Shown here: piece after piece, positions 1-7,345 of the stretch | How the letters are laid out: each line of letters starts with the position of its first letter | Position numbering within the stretch: position 1 is the first letter of the stretch | Made by a program: the position numbers and the translations under genes | DNA from: Roseburia sp. 1XD42-69 | Lineage (GTDB): Bacteria > Bacillota > Clostridia > Lachnospirales > Lachnospiraceae | Direction of reading: 5' to 3' | Length of the DNA: 51,780 nucleotides | Assembly: GCF_003612565.1 (NCBI RefSeq) | Contig: NZ_RAZG01000026.1 | Coordinates: 1-51,780 of the forward strand | The notes under the pieces: model-generated | Databases searched by the model: none | The model's input: only the letters and a program-made list of their open reading frames with translations | What the model was told of the DNA's origin: nothing

Positions 1-41
1 GAAAGAAAGCAATTTTTAAGAATGTTATTTCATTTCACAAG

Positions 42-71
42 TTGATTGCTGTGGCTAAGGTATGCTATAAT
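42..71 (+). promoter_or_regulatory. Sigma-A type promoter for the PEGA-like lipoprotein gene
   Basis: TTGATT at 42-47 and a perfect TATAAT at 66-71, separated by 18 bp, lie 38 bp before the start codon of the lipoprotein gene. A GGAG Shine-Dalgarno follows at 97-100. Confidence 0.6.
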
Positions 72-108
72 AGAAACGTAGCTGAATTGATATGATGGAG
101 AAAATGCA

Positions 109-1536
109 ATGAAAATACAGAACAGATATATCATAACCCTTCTGCTGGCCGCCCTCTTTCTCACGGCGGCAGCCTGCGGAAACCCGCAGCGGAATACCAT
201 TGTGCAGGGGCGGATGGGAAATGCAAATACTTTGAAAGAGAAAACAGAAGGATTGGCTGTGGAGGAGGAGATAGGAACAGAAGAGGAGGAAGAGGGATTA
301 TCCGGCTTGTATCTTTTGAAAAAGATTGACACGGCAGACAAGACGGTATCTCTGGTGAAAGCCGGAAATAACAGACAGGTACAGTACAGCTTTGACACGG
401 TGACTATGTTTATGGATAAATACGGCAATTCCAAATCCCAGACTTCCTTTATCTCCGGGGAAGCAGTGGAGATTCAGGTGGAATCCAAGACAGATAAACT
501 TCAAAAACTATGGGTCACGGACAGGGTGTGGGTTCAGGAGGATATTACAAATTATTCTGTGGATGAGTCCGCCAGGGCTCTCACAATAGGAAAGACAAGA
601 TATTCTTACGACGAGGATCTTCCTGTTTTTTCCGGGGATATTACCGTGGGGTTTGACACTTTTGAGGAGGAAGATGAAATCCGGGCGGTGGGCATGGATA
701 AAAAAATCTTATCCGTAAGCGTGACAAAAGGTCACGGATATTTAACGCTTTCCAATACAAAACTCTTTGACGGCAGCTTTATCTGCGTGGGGGATAAAAT
801 TTTTGAGGAAGTGAAACCCAACAAAAAAATCACAGTCCCGGAGGGCACCCACCTGGTGACAGTGGCAAACGATGGGTACGGCGGAAGCAAGGAGATAACC
901 ATTGAGCGGAATCTCACCACCAATTTGAATTTGGAGGAATTAAAGGGTGAGGGCCCCAAAACCTGTAAAATTACATTCCACGTGGGCATTGAAGGGGCCG
1001 TCCTCACCATTGACGGGGAGAAAGTGGACTATTCTAAGCCGGTAGAAGTGCGCTATGGCGTCCACACTATTGCAGTGGGGGCGGAGGGCTACGATACAGT
1101 AAAAAATAAGCTGGTGGTAAATTCCAAAGATGCGGAAATTGAAATTGGCCTGACAAAGACGGATACCTCTGAGTCTGAATCTCAGAATAATTCCGGGAAT
1201 AATAACAATGCCAATAACAATAACAACAACGGCGGCAGCAGCAATTATAACGGGAACGCCAACAATAATAACAGCAATAACAACAGCGGCAATAATTCTA
1301 ACAATACGAACAACAATAATAATAACAGTAACAACAATAACAACAGCAGCAATAACAGCAGTAATAACAACAGTAGCAATAACAATAATAACAGTAATAC
1401 CTCCACAGATTACCTGACCACCCTGTATAATCTGCTCACATCTATTAATAACAGCGGGACAGGCAGCGGAGGAAACAGCGGGGGAACAACAACCTCTGAT
1501 ATTTTAGACAGCTACAACGATTTAAGGGATCAGTAA
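109..1536 (+). CDS. Lipoprotein with PEGA-like repeats and an Asn-rich tail
   Basis: Predicted 475-residue surface lipoprotein of unknown function. Residues 1-22 form a signal peptide (basic start, hydrophobic core) ending in a lipobox TAAAC, so Cys23 should be lipidated. Residues about 205-350 contain two beta-rich segments resembling PEGA domains, each with the pattern of a short GxxV/LxxDG strand followed by 'pGxHxVxVxxxGY'. PEGA domains are generally found on cell-surface proteins and may bind wall or polysaccharide. Residues about 355-430 are almost pure Asn with Ser and Gly, followed by a short C-terminal segment. Start chosen from the GGAG site and the signal peptide. The gene is monocistronic as far as seen, with its own promoter. 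Function is not assignable beyond envelope location. Confidence 0.75.
   Translation: MKIQNRYIITLLLAALFLTAAACGNPQRNTIVQGRMGNANTLKEKTEGLAVEEEIGTEEEEEGLSGLYLLKKIDTADKTVSLVKAGNNRQVQYSFDTVTMFMDKYGNSKSQTSFISGEAVEIQVESKTDKLQKLWVTDRVWVQEDITNYSVDESARALTIGKTRYSYDEDLPVFSGDITVGFDTFEEEDEIRAVGMDKKILSVSVTKGHGYLTLSNTKLFDGSFICVGDKIFEEVKPNKKITVPEGTHLVTVANDGYGGSKEITIERNLTTNLNLEELKGEGPKTCKITFHVGIEGAVLTIDGEKVDYSKPVEVRYGVHTIAVGAEGYDTVKNKLVVNSKDAEIEIGLTKTDTSESESQNNSGNNNNANNNNNNGGSSNYNGNANNNNSNNNSGNNSNNTNNNNNNSNNNNNSSNNSSNNNSSNNNNNSNTSTDYLTTLYNLLTSINNSGTGSGGNSGGTTTSDILDSYNDLRDQ
1189..1401 (+). repeat. AAT/AAC trinucleotide tract encoding poly-Asn
   Basis: A run of AAT and AAC codons interrupted by AGC and GGC covers about 210 bp inside the lipoprotein gene. 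It is a cryptic microsatellite (mixed codons, not a pure repeat), which could change length by slippage in whole codons without breaking the frame. Confidence 0.8.
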
Positions 1537-1597
1537 CCAAGTGCGGTGATACGCCTTAGGATAAAAAGATTTACAAAACAAAGCAGGAGGTAAAACA

Positions 1598-3334
1598 ATG
1601 GACTACAAAAAAGTGTATGAGGACTGGCTTTCTAATCCGTATTTTGACGAGGATACAAAGGCGGAACTTAAGGGGATTGCAGGGGATGAAAAAGAAATCG
1701 AAGACAGGTTTTACATGGAGTTAGAGTTCGGTACGGCGGGACTTCGGGGAGTGATTGGAGCAGGAATGAACCGCATGAATATCTACACGGTGCGGAAAGC
1801 TACCCAGGGACTTGCAAATTATATTAAAAAAGTAGGAGGACAGGACAGGGGAGTGGCAATCGCCTACGATTCCAGAAGGATGTCACCGGAATTTGCAGAT
1901 GAAGCGGCTCTTTGCCTTGGGGCAAACGGAATCAAAGCCTATGTCTTTGAATCTTTGCGTCCTACACCGGAATTATCCTATGCAGTAAGAAAATTAAACT
2001 GTATTGCAGGTATCAATGTGACGGCCAGCCACAACCCGGCAGAGTATAACGGATATAAAGTATACTGGGAGGATGGCGCCCAGATTACCCCGCCCCACGA
2101 TACGGGAATTATGGATGAGGTTAAGGCGGTTACAGATTTTAACACAGTTCTCACCATGGACAAAAAAGAGGCTATGGACAAGAACCTCTACACCGTAATC
2201 GGGGAAGATATTGACCGCCCATATATGGAAGAAATCAAGAAACTTGTGATTCATCAGGATGCTATTGATAAAGTAAAAGAGGATTTAAAAATTGTTTACA
2301 CCCCCCTTCACGGAACGGGAAATATTCCGGTGCGCACCATTTTAAAAGAATTGGGCTTTCAACATGTATTTGTAGTAAAAGAACAGGAACTGCCAGACGG
2401 CAATTTCCCCACAGTGGATTATCCCAACCCGGAGGCCCCGGCGGCATACAAATTGGCATTGGAGCTGGCAGAGAAAGAAAATGCAGATTTGATTTTGGCT
2501 ACTGACCCGGATGCGGACAGGCTTGGGGTATATGTGAAAGACCAGAAAACAGGGGAGTACCATATGCTCACCGGAAATATGTCCGGCTGTTTAATCGGGG
2601 ATTATATTATCGGAGAGACCAAAGCTGTGAAAGGCTCACTGCCAGAAGACGGGGCGTTTATCCGATCTATCGTTTCTACTAATATGGCGGATGCCATTGC
2701 AAAATATTATGGTGTGGAGCTCATTGAAGTATTGACAGGATTTAAGTTTATCGGCCAGAAGATTCTGGAATTTGAAAATACAGGGAAGGGAACCTACCTC
2801 TTTGGCATGGAGGAAAGCTACGGATGCCTGCCGGGCATCTATGCAAGGGACAAAGACGCAGTGGCAGCTACAATGTTCTTATGTGAGGCGGCAGCCTTTT
2901 ATAAAACACAGGGAAAGACACTTTGGGATGCCATGTTAGATATGTATGAGCGTTACGGCTACTATCAGGATCATGTGGAATCCATCACCTTAAAGGGAAT
3001 AGAAGGCCTTGAAAAAATCAAAAATGTGCTGGAGACCTTACGGAAAGAGCCGCCGAAAACCATTGGGGAATACCAGGTATTAAAAGTCCGGGATTACCAG
3101 AAAGATACCATCACAGACACGGCAAGTGGGGATGTGAAACCTACCGGGCTTCCCAAATCCAATGTGCTCTACTATGAATTAAATGACGATGCCTGGGTAT
3201 GCGTCAGACCTTCCGGGACAGAGCCGAAAGTGAAATTTTATATTGGCGTAAAGGGCAGTTCAATGGAAGATTCCCTGGAAAAATCCAAAGTTTTGGGCAA
3301 ATCTGTTTTGGATATGGTGCAAAAGTTGATATAA
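1598..3334 (+). CDS. pgcA: Phosphoglucomutase/phosphomannomutase (alpha-D-phosphohexomutase)
   Basis: Interconverts glucose 1-phosphate and glucose 6-phosphate in the cytoplasm, linking glycolysis to glycogen and envelope sugar nucleotides. 578 residues, the usual size of the PgcA type. Motifs in order: catalytic phosphoserine loop TASHNP with Ser144, metal-binding loop DPDADR at 303-308, sugar-specificity loop GMEESYG, and phosphate-binding RPSGTEPK near the C-terminus. An AGGAGG site precedes the ATG. It stands alone between the lipoprotein gene and the HU gene. The GH94 and GH13 enzymes elsewhere in the window would produce glucose 1-phosphate or glucose, so this mutase is a plausible downstream step. 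Substrate preference (glucose or mannose) cannot be read from the sequence. Confidence 0.93.
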   Translation: MDYKKVYEDWLSNPYFDEDTKAELKGIAGDEKEIEDRFYMELEFGTAGLRGVIGAGMNRMNIYTVRKATQGLANYIKKVGGQDRGVAIAYDSRRMSPEFADEAALCLGANGIKAYVFESLRPTPELSYAVRKLNCIAGINVTASHNPAEYNGYKVYWEDGAQITPPHDTGIMDEVKAVTDFNTVLTMDKKEAMDKNLYTVIGEDIDRPYMEEIKKLVIHQDAIDKVKEDLKIVYTPLHGTGNIPVRTILKELGFQHVFVVKEQELPDGNFPTVDYPNPEAPAAYKLALELAEKENADLILATDPDADRLGVYVKDQKTGEYHMLTGNMSGCLIGDYIIGETKAVKGSLPEDGAFIRSIVSTNMADAIAKYYGVELIEVLTGFKFIGQKILEFENTGKGTYLFGMEESYGCLPGIYARDKDAVAATMFLCEAAAFYKTQGKTLWDAMLDMYERYGYYQDHVESITLKGIEGLEKIKNVLETLRKEPPKTIGEYQVLKVRDYQKDTITDTASGDVKPTGLPKSNVLYYELNDDAWVCVRPSGTEPKVKFYIGVKGSSMEDSLEKSKVLGKSVLDMVQKLI

Positions 3335-3357
3335 TTATTAAAAATCCATGATTTTCC

Positions 3358-3386
3358 TTGACAAATAGAAACAAAACAAGTATAAA
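3358..3386 (+). promoter_or_regulatory. Strong sigma-A promoter for the HU gene
   Basis: Perfect TTGACA (3358-3363), 17-bp spacer, TATAAA (3381-3386). The 60-bp leader ends in an AGGAGG at 3434-3439. This fits an abundant nucleoid protein. Confidence 0.8.
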
Positions 3387-3446
3387 TAGATTTGAAGTTG
3401 TTTTGAGGATAGCAAAATATTTGAAAGGATTATAGGAGGAAGTTTA

Positions 3447-3722
3447 ATGAACAAGACAGAATTAGTATCAGCAATGGCTGAGAAGACCGGATTATCTAAA
3501 AAAGATGCTGAGGCCGCTTTAAAGGCTTTTACAGATGTTGTTGCAGAGGAATTAAAAAAAGGTGAGAAGATTCAGTTAGTTGGATTCGGAACTTTTGAGG
3601 TTTCCGAGAGAGCTGCAAGGACAGGAAGAAATCCGCAGACAGGGGCTGAGATGACAATTCCGGCTTCAAAGTCACCAAAATTCAAAGCAGGCAAAGCATT
3701 AAAAGATTTGGTAAATGCATAA
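3447..3722 (+). CDS. hup: HU family DNA-binding protein
   Basis: Small nucleoid-associated protein that binds and bends DNA as a dimer. 91 residues, the standard HU length. The N-terminal helical dimerisation region is followed by the signature [21 protein letters not shown] and the arm residues around [16 protein letters not shown]. It has a consensus promoter and Shine-Dalgarno upstream and a rho-independent terminator immediately after the stop, so it is its own transcription unit. The position just before rqcP-yabP-yabQ is seen in many clostridia. Confidence 0.97.
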   Translation: MNKTELVSAMAEKTGLSKKDAEAALKAFTDVVAEELKKGEKIQLVGFGTFEVSERAARTGRNPQTGAEMTIPASKSPKFKAGKALKDLVNA

Positions 3723-3736
3723 AATAAACCACAATG

Positions 3737-3760
3737 CGGGGGCGGTAAGCCCCCGTTTTT
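3737..3760 (+). terminator. Rho-independent terminator of the HU gene
   Basis: Seven-bp GC stem CGGGGGC/GCCCCCG (3737-3743 with 3749-3755), 5-nt loop, then five Ts. Confidence 0.9.
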
Positions 3761-3981
3761 ATGCACACGGGCGCATAGGGAAAAAGCCGCAGGAAGCGGC
3801 ATGCGCCCGGCGCAGCGGTCAGGGAAAGCCTTCCCTGCCGATTTATGTACACGGGCGCATAAGGAAAAAGCCGCAGGAAGCGGCATGCGCCCGGCGCAGC
3901 GGTCAGGGAAAGCCTTCCCTGCCGATTTATGTACACGGGCGCATAGGGAAACTGCAGTAAGAAGCGGCATGCGCCCGGCAT
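3761..3981. repeat. Cluster of 84-bp palindromic repeats (two full, one partial)
   Basis: Units begin at 3761, 3845 and 3929, an exact 84-bp period; the third is cut to about 52 bp and diverged in its middle. Each full unit contains a nested palindrome, with GGGCGCAT pairing with ATGCGCCC around an inner GCCGC-AGGAA-GCGGC hairpin. A second hairpin follows, CAGGGAA-AGCC-TTCCCTG. The cluster starts directly after the T tract of the HU terminator and ends at the Shine-Dalgarno of rqcP. Open frames across it on both strands simply follow the repeat and are not considered coding. It resembles REP/BIME-type intergenic repeats. Confidence 0.85.
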
Positions 3982-3993
3982 AGGAGGTAAAGG

Positions 3994-4233
3994 ATGAGAT
4001 TAGATAAATTTTTAAAGGTATCCCGTCTGATTAAGCGCCGGACTGTGGCGAATGAAGCCTGCGATGCCGGCAGGGTAACGGTGAATGGAAAGGTGGCAAA
4101 AGCTTCCGTAAATGTGAAGCCCGGGGATATCATTGAGATACAGTTTGGGCAGAAGGCTGTGAAGGTGGAAGTTCTCTCCTTAGCTGAGTCCACAAAGAAA
4201 GAGGATGCCAAGGACATGTTCCGGTATTTATAG
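3994..4233 (+). CDS. rqcP: S4-domain RNA-binding protein RqcP (YabO family)
   Basis: 79-residue protein made almost wholly of an S4 RNA-binding domain (RLDKFLKVSRLIKRR at the start, then the GRVTVNGK turn). In Bacillus, RqcP works with RqcH on stalled 50S subunits in alanine tailing; that role is carried over by homology. Strong AGGAGG at 3982-3987. It is followed by yabP and yabQ, the classic Firmicute order. Confidence 0.9.
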   Translation: MRLDKFLKVSRLIKRRTVANEACDAGRVTVNGKVAKASVNVKPGDIIEIQFGQKAVKVEVLSLAESTKKEDAKDMFRYL

Positions 4234-4234
4234 A

Positions 4235-4263
4235 GCATATTGTGAACAACCCTCTCATATAAT
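4235..4263 (+). promoter_or_regulatory. Probable sigma-E promoter for yabP-yabQ
   Basis: GCATATT at 4235-4241 and CATATAAT at 4256-4263 with a 14-bp spacer match the mother-cell sigma-E pattern (ATATT near -35 and CATA--T at -10). B. subtilis yabP is sigma-E dependent, so context agrees. The site lies 19 bp before the chosen yabP start. Confidence 0.6.
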
Positions 4264-4282
4264 GAAATGGGAGGATAAAGAT

Positions 4283-4564
4283 ATGGATGAAAAAACAGTA
4301 AAAACACACAAGGTATTACTTAGCAACCGCAAAACCGGGAGTTTCAGCGGAGTGGTGGACGTACTCTCCTTTGATGTTTCGGAAATTCTTTTGGAGACGG
4401 AGCAGGGAATGCTGTTAATCAAGGGCAATGACCTTCATGTAAACCGCTTAAGCTTAGAGCAGGGGGAAATTGATTTAGAGGGAAGAATTGATTCCATGGC
4501 ATATTCCGATGTGAAAGATTATGGAAAACAGGCAGAATCTTTTTTCGGACGGTTATTTAAATGA
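4283..4564 (+). CDS. yabP: Sporulation protein YabP
   Basis: 93-residue protein of the YabP/YqfC family, made in the mother cell during sporulation and needed for normal spore cortex or envelope formation; the biochemical role is unknown. The family core is visible as HKVLLSNRKTGSFSGVVDVLSFD and the IKGNDLHV segment. The start at 4283 is preferred over upstream in-frame ATGs because GGGAGG sits 8 bp before it and the sigma-E-like promoter would place the transcript start between them. The last bases overlap the yabQ start (ATGA), implying translational coupling. Confidence 0.9.
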   Translation: MDEKTVKTHKVLLSNRKTGSFSGVVDVLSFDVSEILLETEQGMLLIKGNDLHVNRLSLEQGEIDLEGRIDSMAYSDVKDYGKQAESFFGRLFK

Positions 4565-5028
4565 CAGGAGGGATAAGCGGAACGATTACCCAGGAGGGGG
4601 GATTGCTCCTTCTGTCCTTTGGGGTGGGACTCCTTCTGATGTTTTCCTACGATGTGCTGCGGATTTTCCGCCAGATTATCAATCACGGAACTTTTTCTTT
4701 GAGTCTGGAGGATGTGATTTACTGGCTGGCATGTTCCATTGTGGTGTTTGTTATGCTCTACCGTGAAAACGACGGGCTGCTGCGGTGGTTTGTGCTGGCG
4801 GGGATAGCCCTGGGAATGCTGGTGGAGAATCATTTTTTAAGTCCATATATCGTCCGGTTGGTTTCCAGGGTGATCAAAAAGCTTTTGTTTCTAGTGGGAA
4901 AGTTTTTAAAATTTATTTCAGGCCCCATGAGGGTGGTGGCAAGGCGGGGGAAAAAAGTTTGCATCTTTCTAAAAAAACAGTTGAAAAAAATTGGAAAAGC
5001 CATTAAGATAGGTGTAAACAAATTGTAA
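4561..5028 (+). CDS. yabQ: Spore cortex biosynthesis protein YabQ
   Basis: 155-residue membrane protein. Hydrophobic spans occur at about residues 14-32, 53-70, 75-93 and 100-120, followed by a long basic tail rich in Lys and Arg. YabQ in Bacillus localises to the forespore outer membrane and is required for cortex assembly. The start overlaps the yabP stop by 4 bp. The strongly cationic C-terminal 40 residues are longer than I would expect for a minimal YabQ, but such tails vary in the family. Confidence 0.85.
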   Translation: MTGGISGTITQEGGLLLLSFGVGLLLMFSYDVLRIFRQIINHGTFSLSLEDVIYWLACSIVVFVMLYRENDGLLRWFVLAGIALGMLVENHFLSPYIVRLVSRVIKKLLFLVGKFLKFISGPMRVVARRGKKVCIFLKKQLKKIGKAIKIGVNKL

Positions 5029-5053
5029 GTGCCAGATGAAGGGGGCGGATGCT

Positions 5054-5347
5054 ATGGGCAGGAGGCGCGGAAGAAGAAAAAATAAAGCCGGAAGGGCAAG
5101 TATTGCTTGTATTGTAATGCTTTTGCTGATAGTGATGTCGTTTCAGATAGTTCGTCTCTATGATAAAAACCAGGAGTACATAGCCAGGGAACAGGAACTT
5201 TTGGAACAACTGGAGGAAGAGACGGAGCGTCAGGGGCAGATTGAGGACTATGAGAAGTATATCGGAAGTAAAGATTACATAGAAGATACCGCCAAGAGCA
5301 AGTTAGGTTTAATATATGACAATGAGATTGTGTTTAAAGAACAATAA
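5054..5347 (+). CDS. divIC: Septum formation initiator, DivIC/FtsB-like
   Basis: Bitopic division protein of the FtsB/DivIC family that joins the FtsL-FtsQ(DivIB) complex at the septum. 97 residues: a basic cytoplasmic start rich in Arg and Lys, one membrane span at about residues 16-34, then a coiled coil (EQELLEQLEEETERQ) and the family motif around YIEDTAKSKLGLIYDNEIVF. An in-frame ATG 18 bp upstream would give 103 residues; 5054 is preferred because the purine-rich AAGGGGGCGG lies at a workable distance. A strong terminator follows, separating it from spoIIE. Confidence 0.85.
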   Translation: MGRRRGRRKNKAGRASIACIVMLLLIVMSFQIVRLYDKNQEYIAREQELLEQLEEETERQGQIEDYEKYIGSKDYIEDTAKSKLGLIYDNEIVFKEQ

Positions 5348-5367
5348 GGATAAAGCTTAAAAAGCGT

Positions 5368-5402
5368 AAATGCCCTCGAATCTACATTTCGAGGGCATTT
5401 TT
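5368..5402 (+). terminator. Strong rho-independent terminator after divIC
   Basis: Perfect 13-bp stem (5368-5380 with 5388-5400), 7-nt loop, ending in a T run that merges into the spoIIE upstream region. Confidence 0.9.
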
Positions 5403-5466
5403 GACGAAAACTTTTTCAATTCATCTTTATATTTTGACAAAGATTGCAGTGTACGGATTGTATAAT
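5401..5466 (+). promoter_or_regulatory. spoIIE promoter: sigma-A elements 21 bp apart plus 0A boxes
   Basis: TTGACA at 5434-5439 and TATAAT at 5461-5466 are both perfect but 21 bp apart, too long for ordinary sigma-A promoters. B. subtilis spoIIE and spoIIG promoters have this spacing and need Spo0A~P. TTGACGAAAA at 5401-5410 matches the 0A box (TTGTCGAA) with one change, and TTGACAAAG overlapping the -35 is a weaker second copy. Confidence 0.7.
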
Positions 5467-5500
5467 CGTGGTCACGTGAAAAGAAAGAGAGGATTGGAAA

Positions 5501-7345
5501 ATGAAAAAAGCAGGATGGAAACAATTTTTACTGGGAATTGTGGGAGCATTCTTATGCAGAGTGGGAATTGCCGGATGCTTTCCATTGATTCCTTCCTATT
5601 TTGCGGCGGTGTATCTGGAGGAATCCGGGAGAAGTTTTCTGTTTATCGGAGTTTTGGCAGGGCTGGTGGCATTTCTGCCCATGACGGCTATTGCAAAGTA
5701 TGGGATGTCCATTTTATTTATTGTGGTGGTCATCCGGCTTTCCGAGTGGGTGGACAAGCGCTGTTACACTGTGGTGGGAGCCTTATCTGCGGCGGGAGGG
5801 ACCCTTGCCCTGTCTGTGTTTGGGGGAATCTTTGATATGAGAAACCAGATTTCCATGTGGGCGGCGATTTTGGAGGCTTTGTTTATTTTTGGATTTGTGA
5901 TTCTTGCAGCCAGGGCAGTACATATGTTTCTGGAGGAGAAGAACAGTGAAGTTTATCCGGAAAACGCCAGGGAGGGCTATCAGGAGCAGAAACTTATAAA
6001 TTATGCAAAAAGTTTTGAGGGTCTATCGGATACTTTTCTATCAATGAAAAAGACCTCCCAGTTCCAGCCCGAGGAGGTGGGGAGGATGCGGGAGGAGGTT
6101 ACAGGGAGAATCTGCAGCGGCTGCGATACCTGTGCCATCTGCTGGGAGCCCTCCAACCATACGATGTACCATATATTCAGCAAGCTGTTCCAGGGGCTGA
6201 TGAAGGAGGGGGCGGCGGATGAGGAGACGGCAAAGGAGCTGAAAGATCACTGTATGTATGCGGAACATATTGCAGCGGAGGCGGTAAATGTGTTTGAGAG
6301 GGCCCAGGTAAACCGGGCCTGGTATAACAGGCTTTTGGAAAACCGGGAAGTGATTGCCCAGCAGCTTGACGCCATGGCATTTATTATGCAGGATTGTGCC
6401 AATGAGTGCAGGCTTCTTGACAAAGAGGAGAAAAAGCGTCTGGCGGAAATCAGGTACCGGGCAAAAGAGTGCGGCATTGTGATAGAAGAAATCCACCTCT
6501 ATGAGAAACACGACAGCCACAGCCAGCTTCAGTTAAAGGCACATTCCCGGTGGGGCAATTGTGTTGCCGTGAAACAGCTTACCAGGGCGGTGAACACGGT
6601 GATGGGGAACCATATGTATCCCCACAGGGAGGACAGGATTTTTATCGGGAAGGACACCACGGAGCTTGTGTATGAGGAGGAGCCTTCTTTTCACACGGTA
6701 TCCGGGGTGGCAAAGCTGATAAAAGACGGGAGCCTTGTGTCCGGGGACAATTTTTCTATTATGGAAAAGGAAAATGGGGAATGTGTCTTATCCCTTTCTG
6801 ACGGCATGGGGTTTGGCATGGAGGCGTCAAAGGAAAGCGAGCTGGTGGTGGAGCTTTTAGAGCGGTTTGTGGAGGCGGGATTTGCAAAGGAGACAGCCAT
6901 TAAGATGTTAAACTCCTCCATGGTACTGCGGGGGGCGGACGAGAGGTATTCCACGGTGGACATGTCCTCCATTAATCTCTATACCGGGGAGGCGGAATTT
7001 TTGAAAATAGGGGCCGCAGCAACATTTCTCCGGCACAAAAACGGGGAGGTAGAGTGGCTTCTGTCGGATTCCCTTCCGGTGGGAGTGTGCTGTGAGCTGG
7101 AAATCTGGAAAGATACCAGGGAGCTTTCCGACGGAGATTTTCTTGTCATGGTGACGGATGGTGTGTTAGAATATCTGAATACGGAGCACCCGGAGGAGAA
7201 ATTGGCGGAAATGATTGCAGGGATTACCACCAACCACCCGGGGCTGTTGGCAAAGAAGATTTTAGACTGGGTAATGGAGGAAACAGGGGGCCGTGTGGGA
7301 GACGATATGACAGTTTTGTCCGCAGCCCTTTGGAAGAAAGGATGA
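5501..7345 (+). CDS. spoIIE: Stage II sporulation protein E, PP2C-type phosphatase
   Basis: Membrane-bound serine phosphatase that dephosphorylates the anti-anti-sigma factor SpoIIAA and so releases sigma-F in the forespore; it also acts at the polar septum. 614 residues. About five membrane spans lie in residues 8-140. A regulatory region follows with a Cys cluster (CSGCDTCAICW). The C-terminal PP2C domain shows LSLSDGMGFG, the second acidic motif MVTDGVLEYL and the final GDDMTVL. B. subtilis SpoIIE has about 827 residues and ten spans, so this form has a reduced membrane domain. It is preceded by a Spo0A-type promoter and overlaps tilS by 4 bp. Confidence 0.93.
   Translation: MKKAGWKQFLLGIVGAFLCRVGIAGCFPLIPSYFAAVYLEESGRSFLFIGVLAGLVAFLPMTAIAKYGMSILFIVVVIRLSEWVDKRCYTVVGALSAAGGTLALSVFGGIFDMRNQISMWAAILEALFIFGFVILAARAVHMFLEEKNSEVYPENAREGYQEQKLINYAKSFEGLSDTFLSMKKTSQFQPEEVGRMREEVTGRICSGCDTCAICWEPSNHTMYHIFSKLFQGLMKEGAADEETAKELKDHCMYAEHIAAEAVNVFERAQVNRAWYNRLLENREVIAQQLDAMAFIMQDCANECRLLDKEEKKRLAEIRYRAKECGIVIEEIHLYEKHDSHSQLQLKAHSRWGNCVAVKQLTRAVNTVMGNHMYPHREDRIFIGKDTTELVYEEEPSFHTVSGVAKLIKDGSLVSGDNFSIMEKENGECVLSLSDGMGFGMEASKESELVVELLERFVEAGFAKETAIKMLNSSMVLRGADERYSTVDMSSINLYTGEAEFLKIGAAATFLRHKNGEVEWLLSDSLPVGVCCELEIWKDTRELSDGDFLVMVTDGVLEYLNTEHPEEKLAEMIAGITTNHPGLLAKKILDWVMEETGGRVGDDMTVLSAALWKKG

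Noticed and set aside
1208-1417. 69-residue Thr/Ile-rich frame inside the lipoprotein gene
   Set aside because: Out-of-phase reading of the AAT/AAC tract; no start signals.
3761-3981. Possible CRISPR array or small repeat-encoded proteins
   Set aside because: Only 2.6 units with an 84-bp period and no unique spacers. Frames on both strands merely follow the palindromes.
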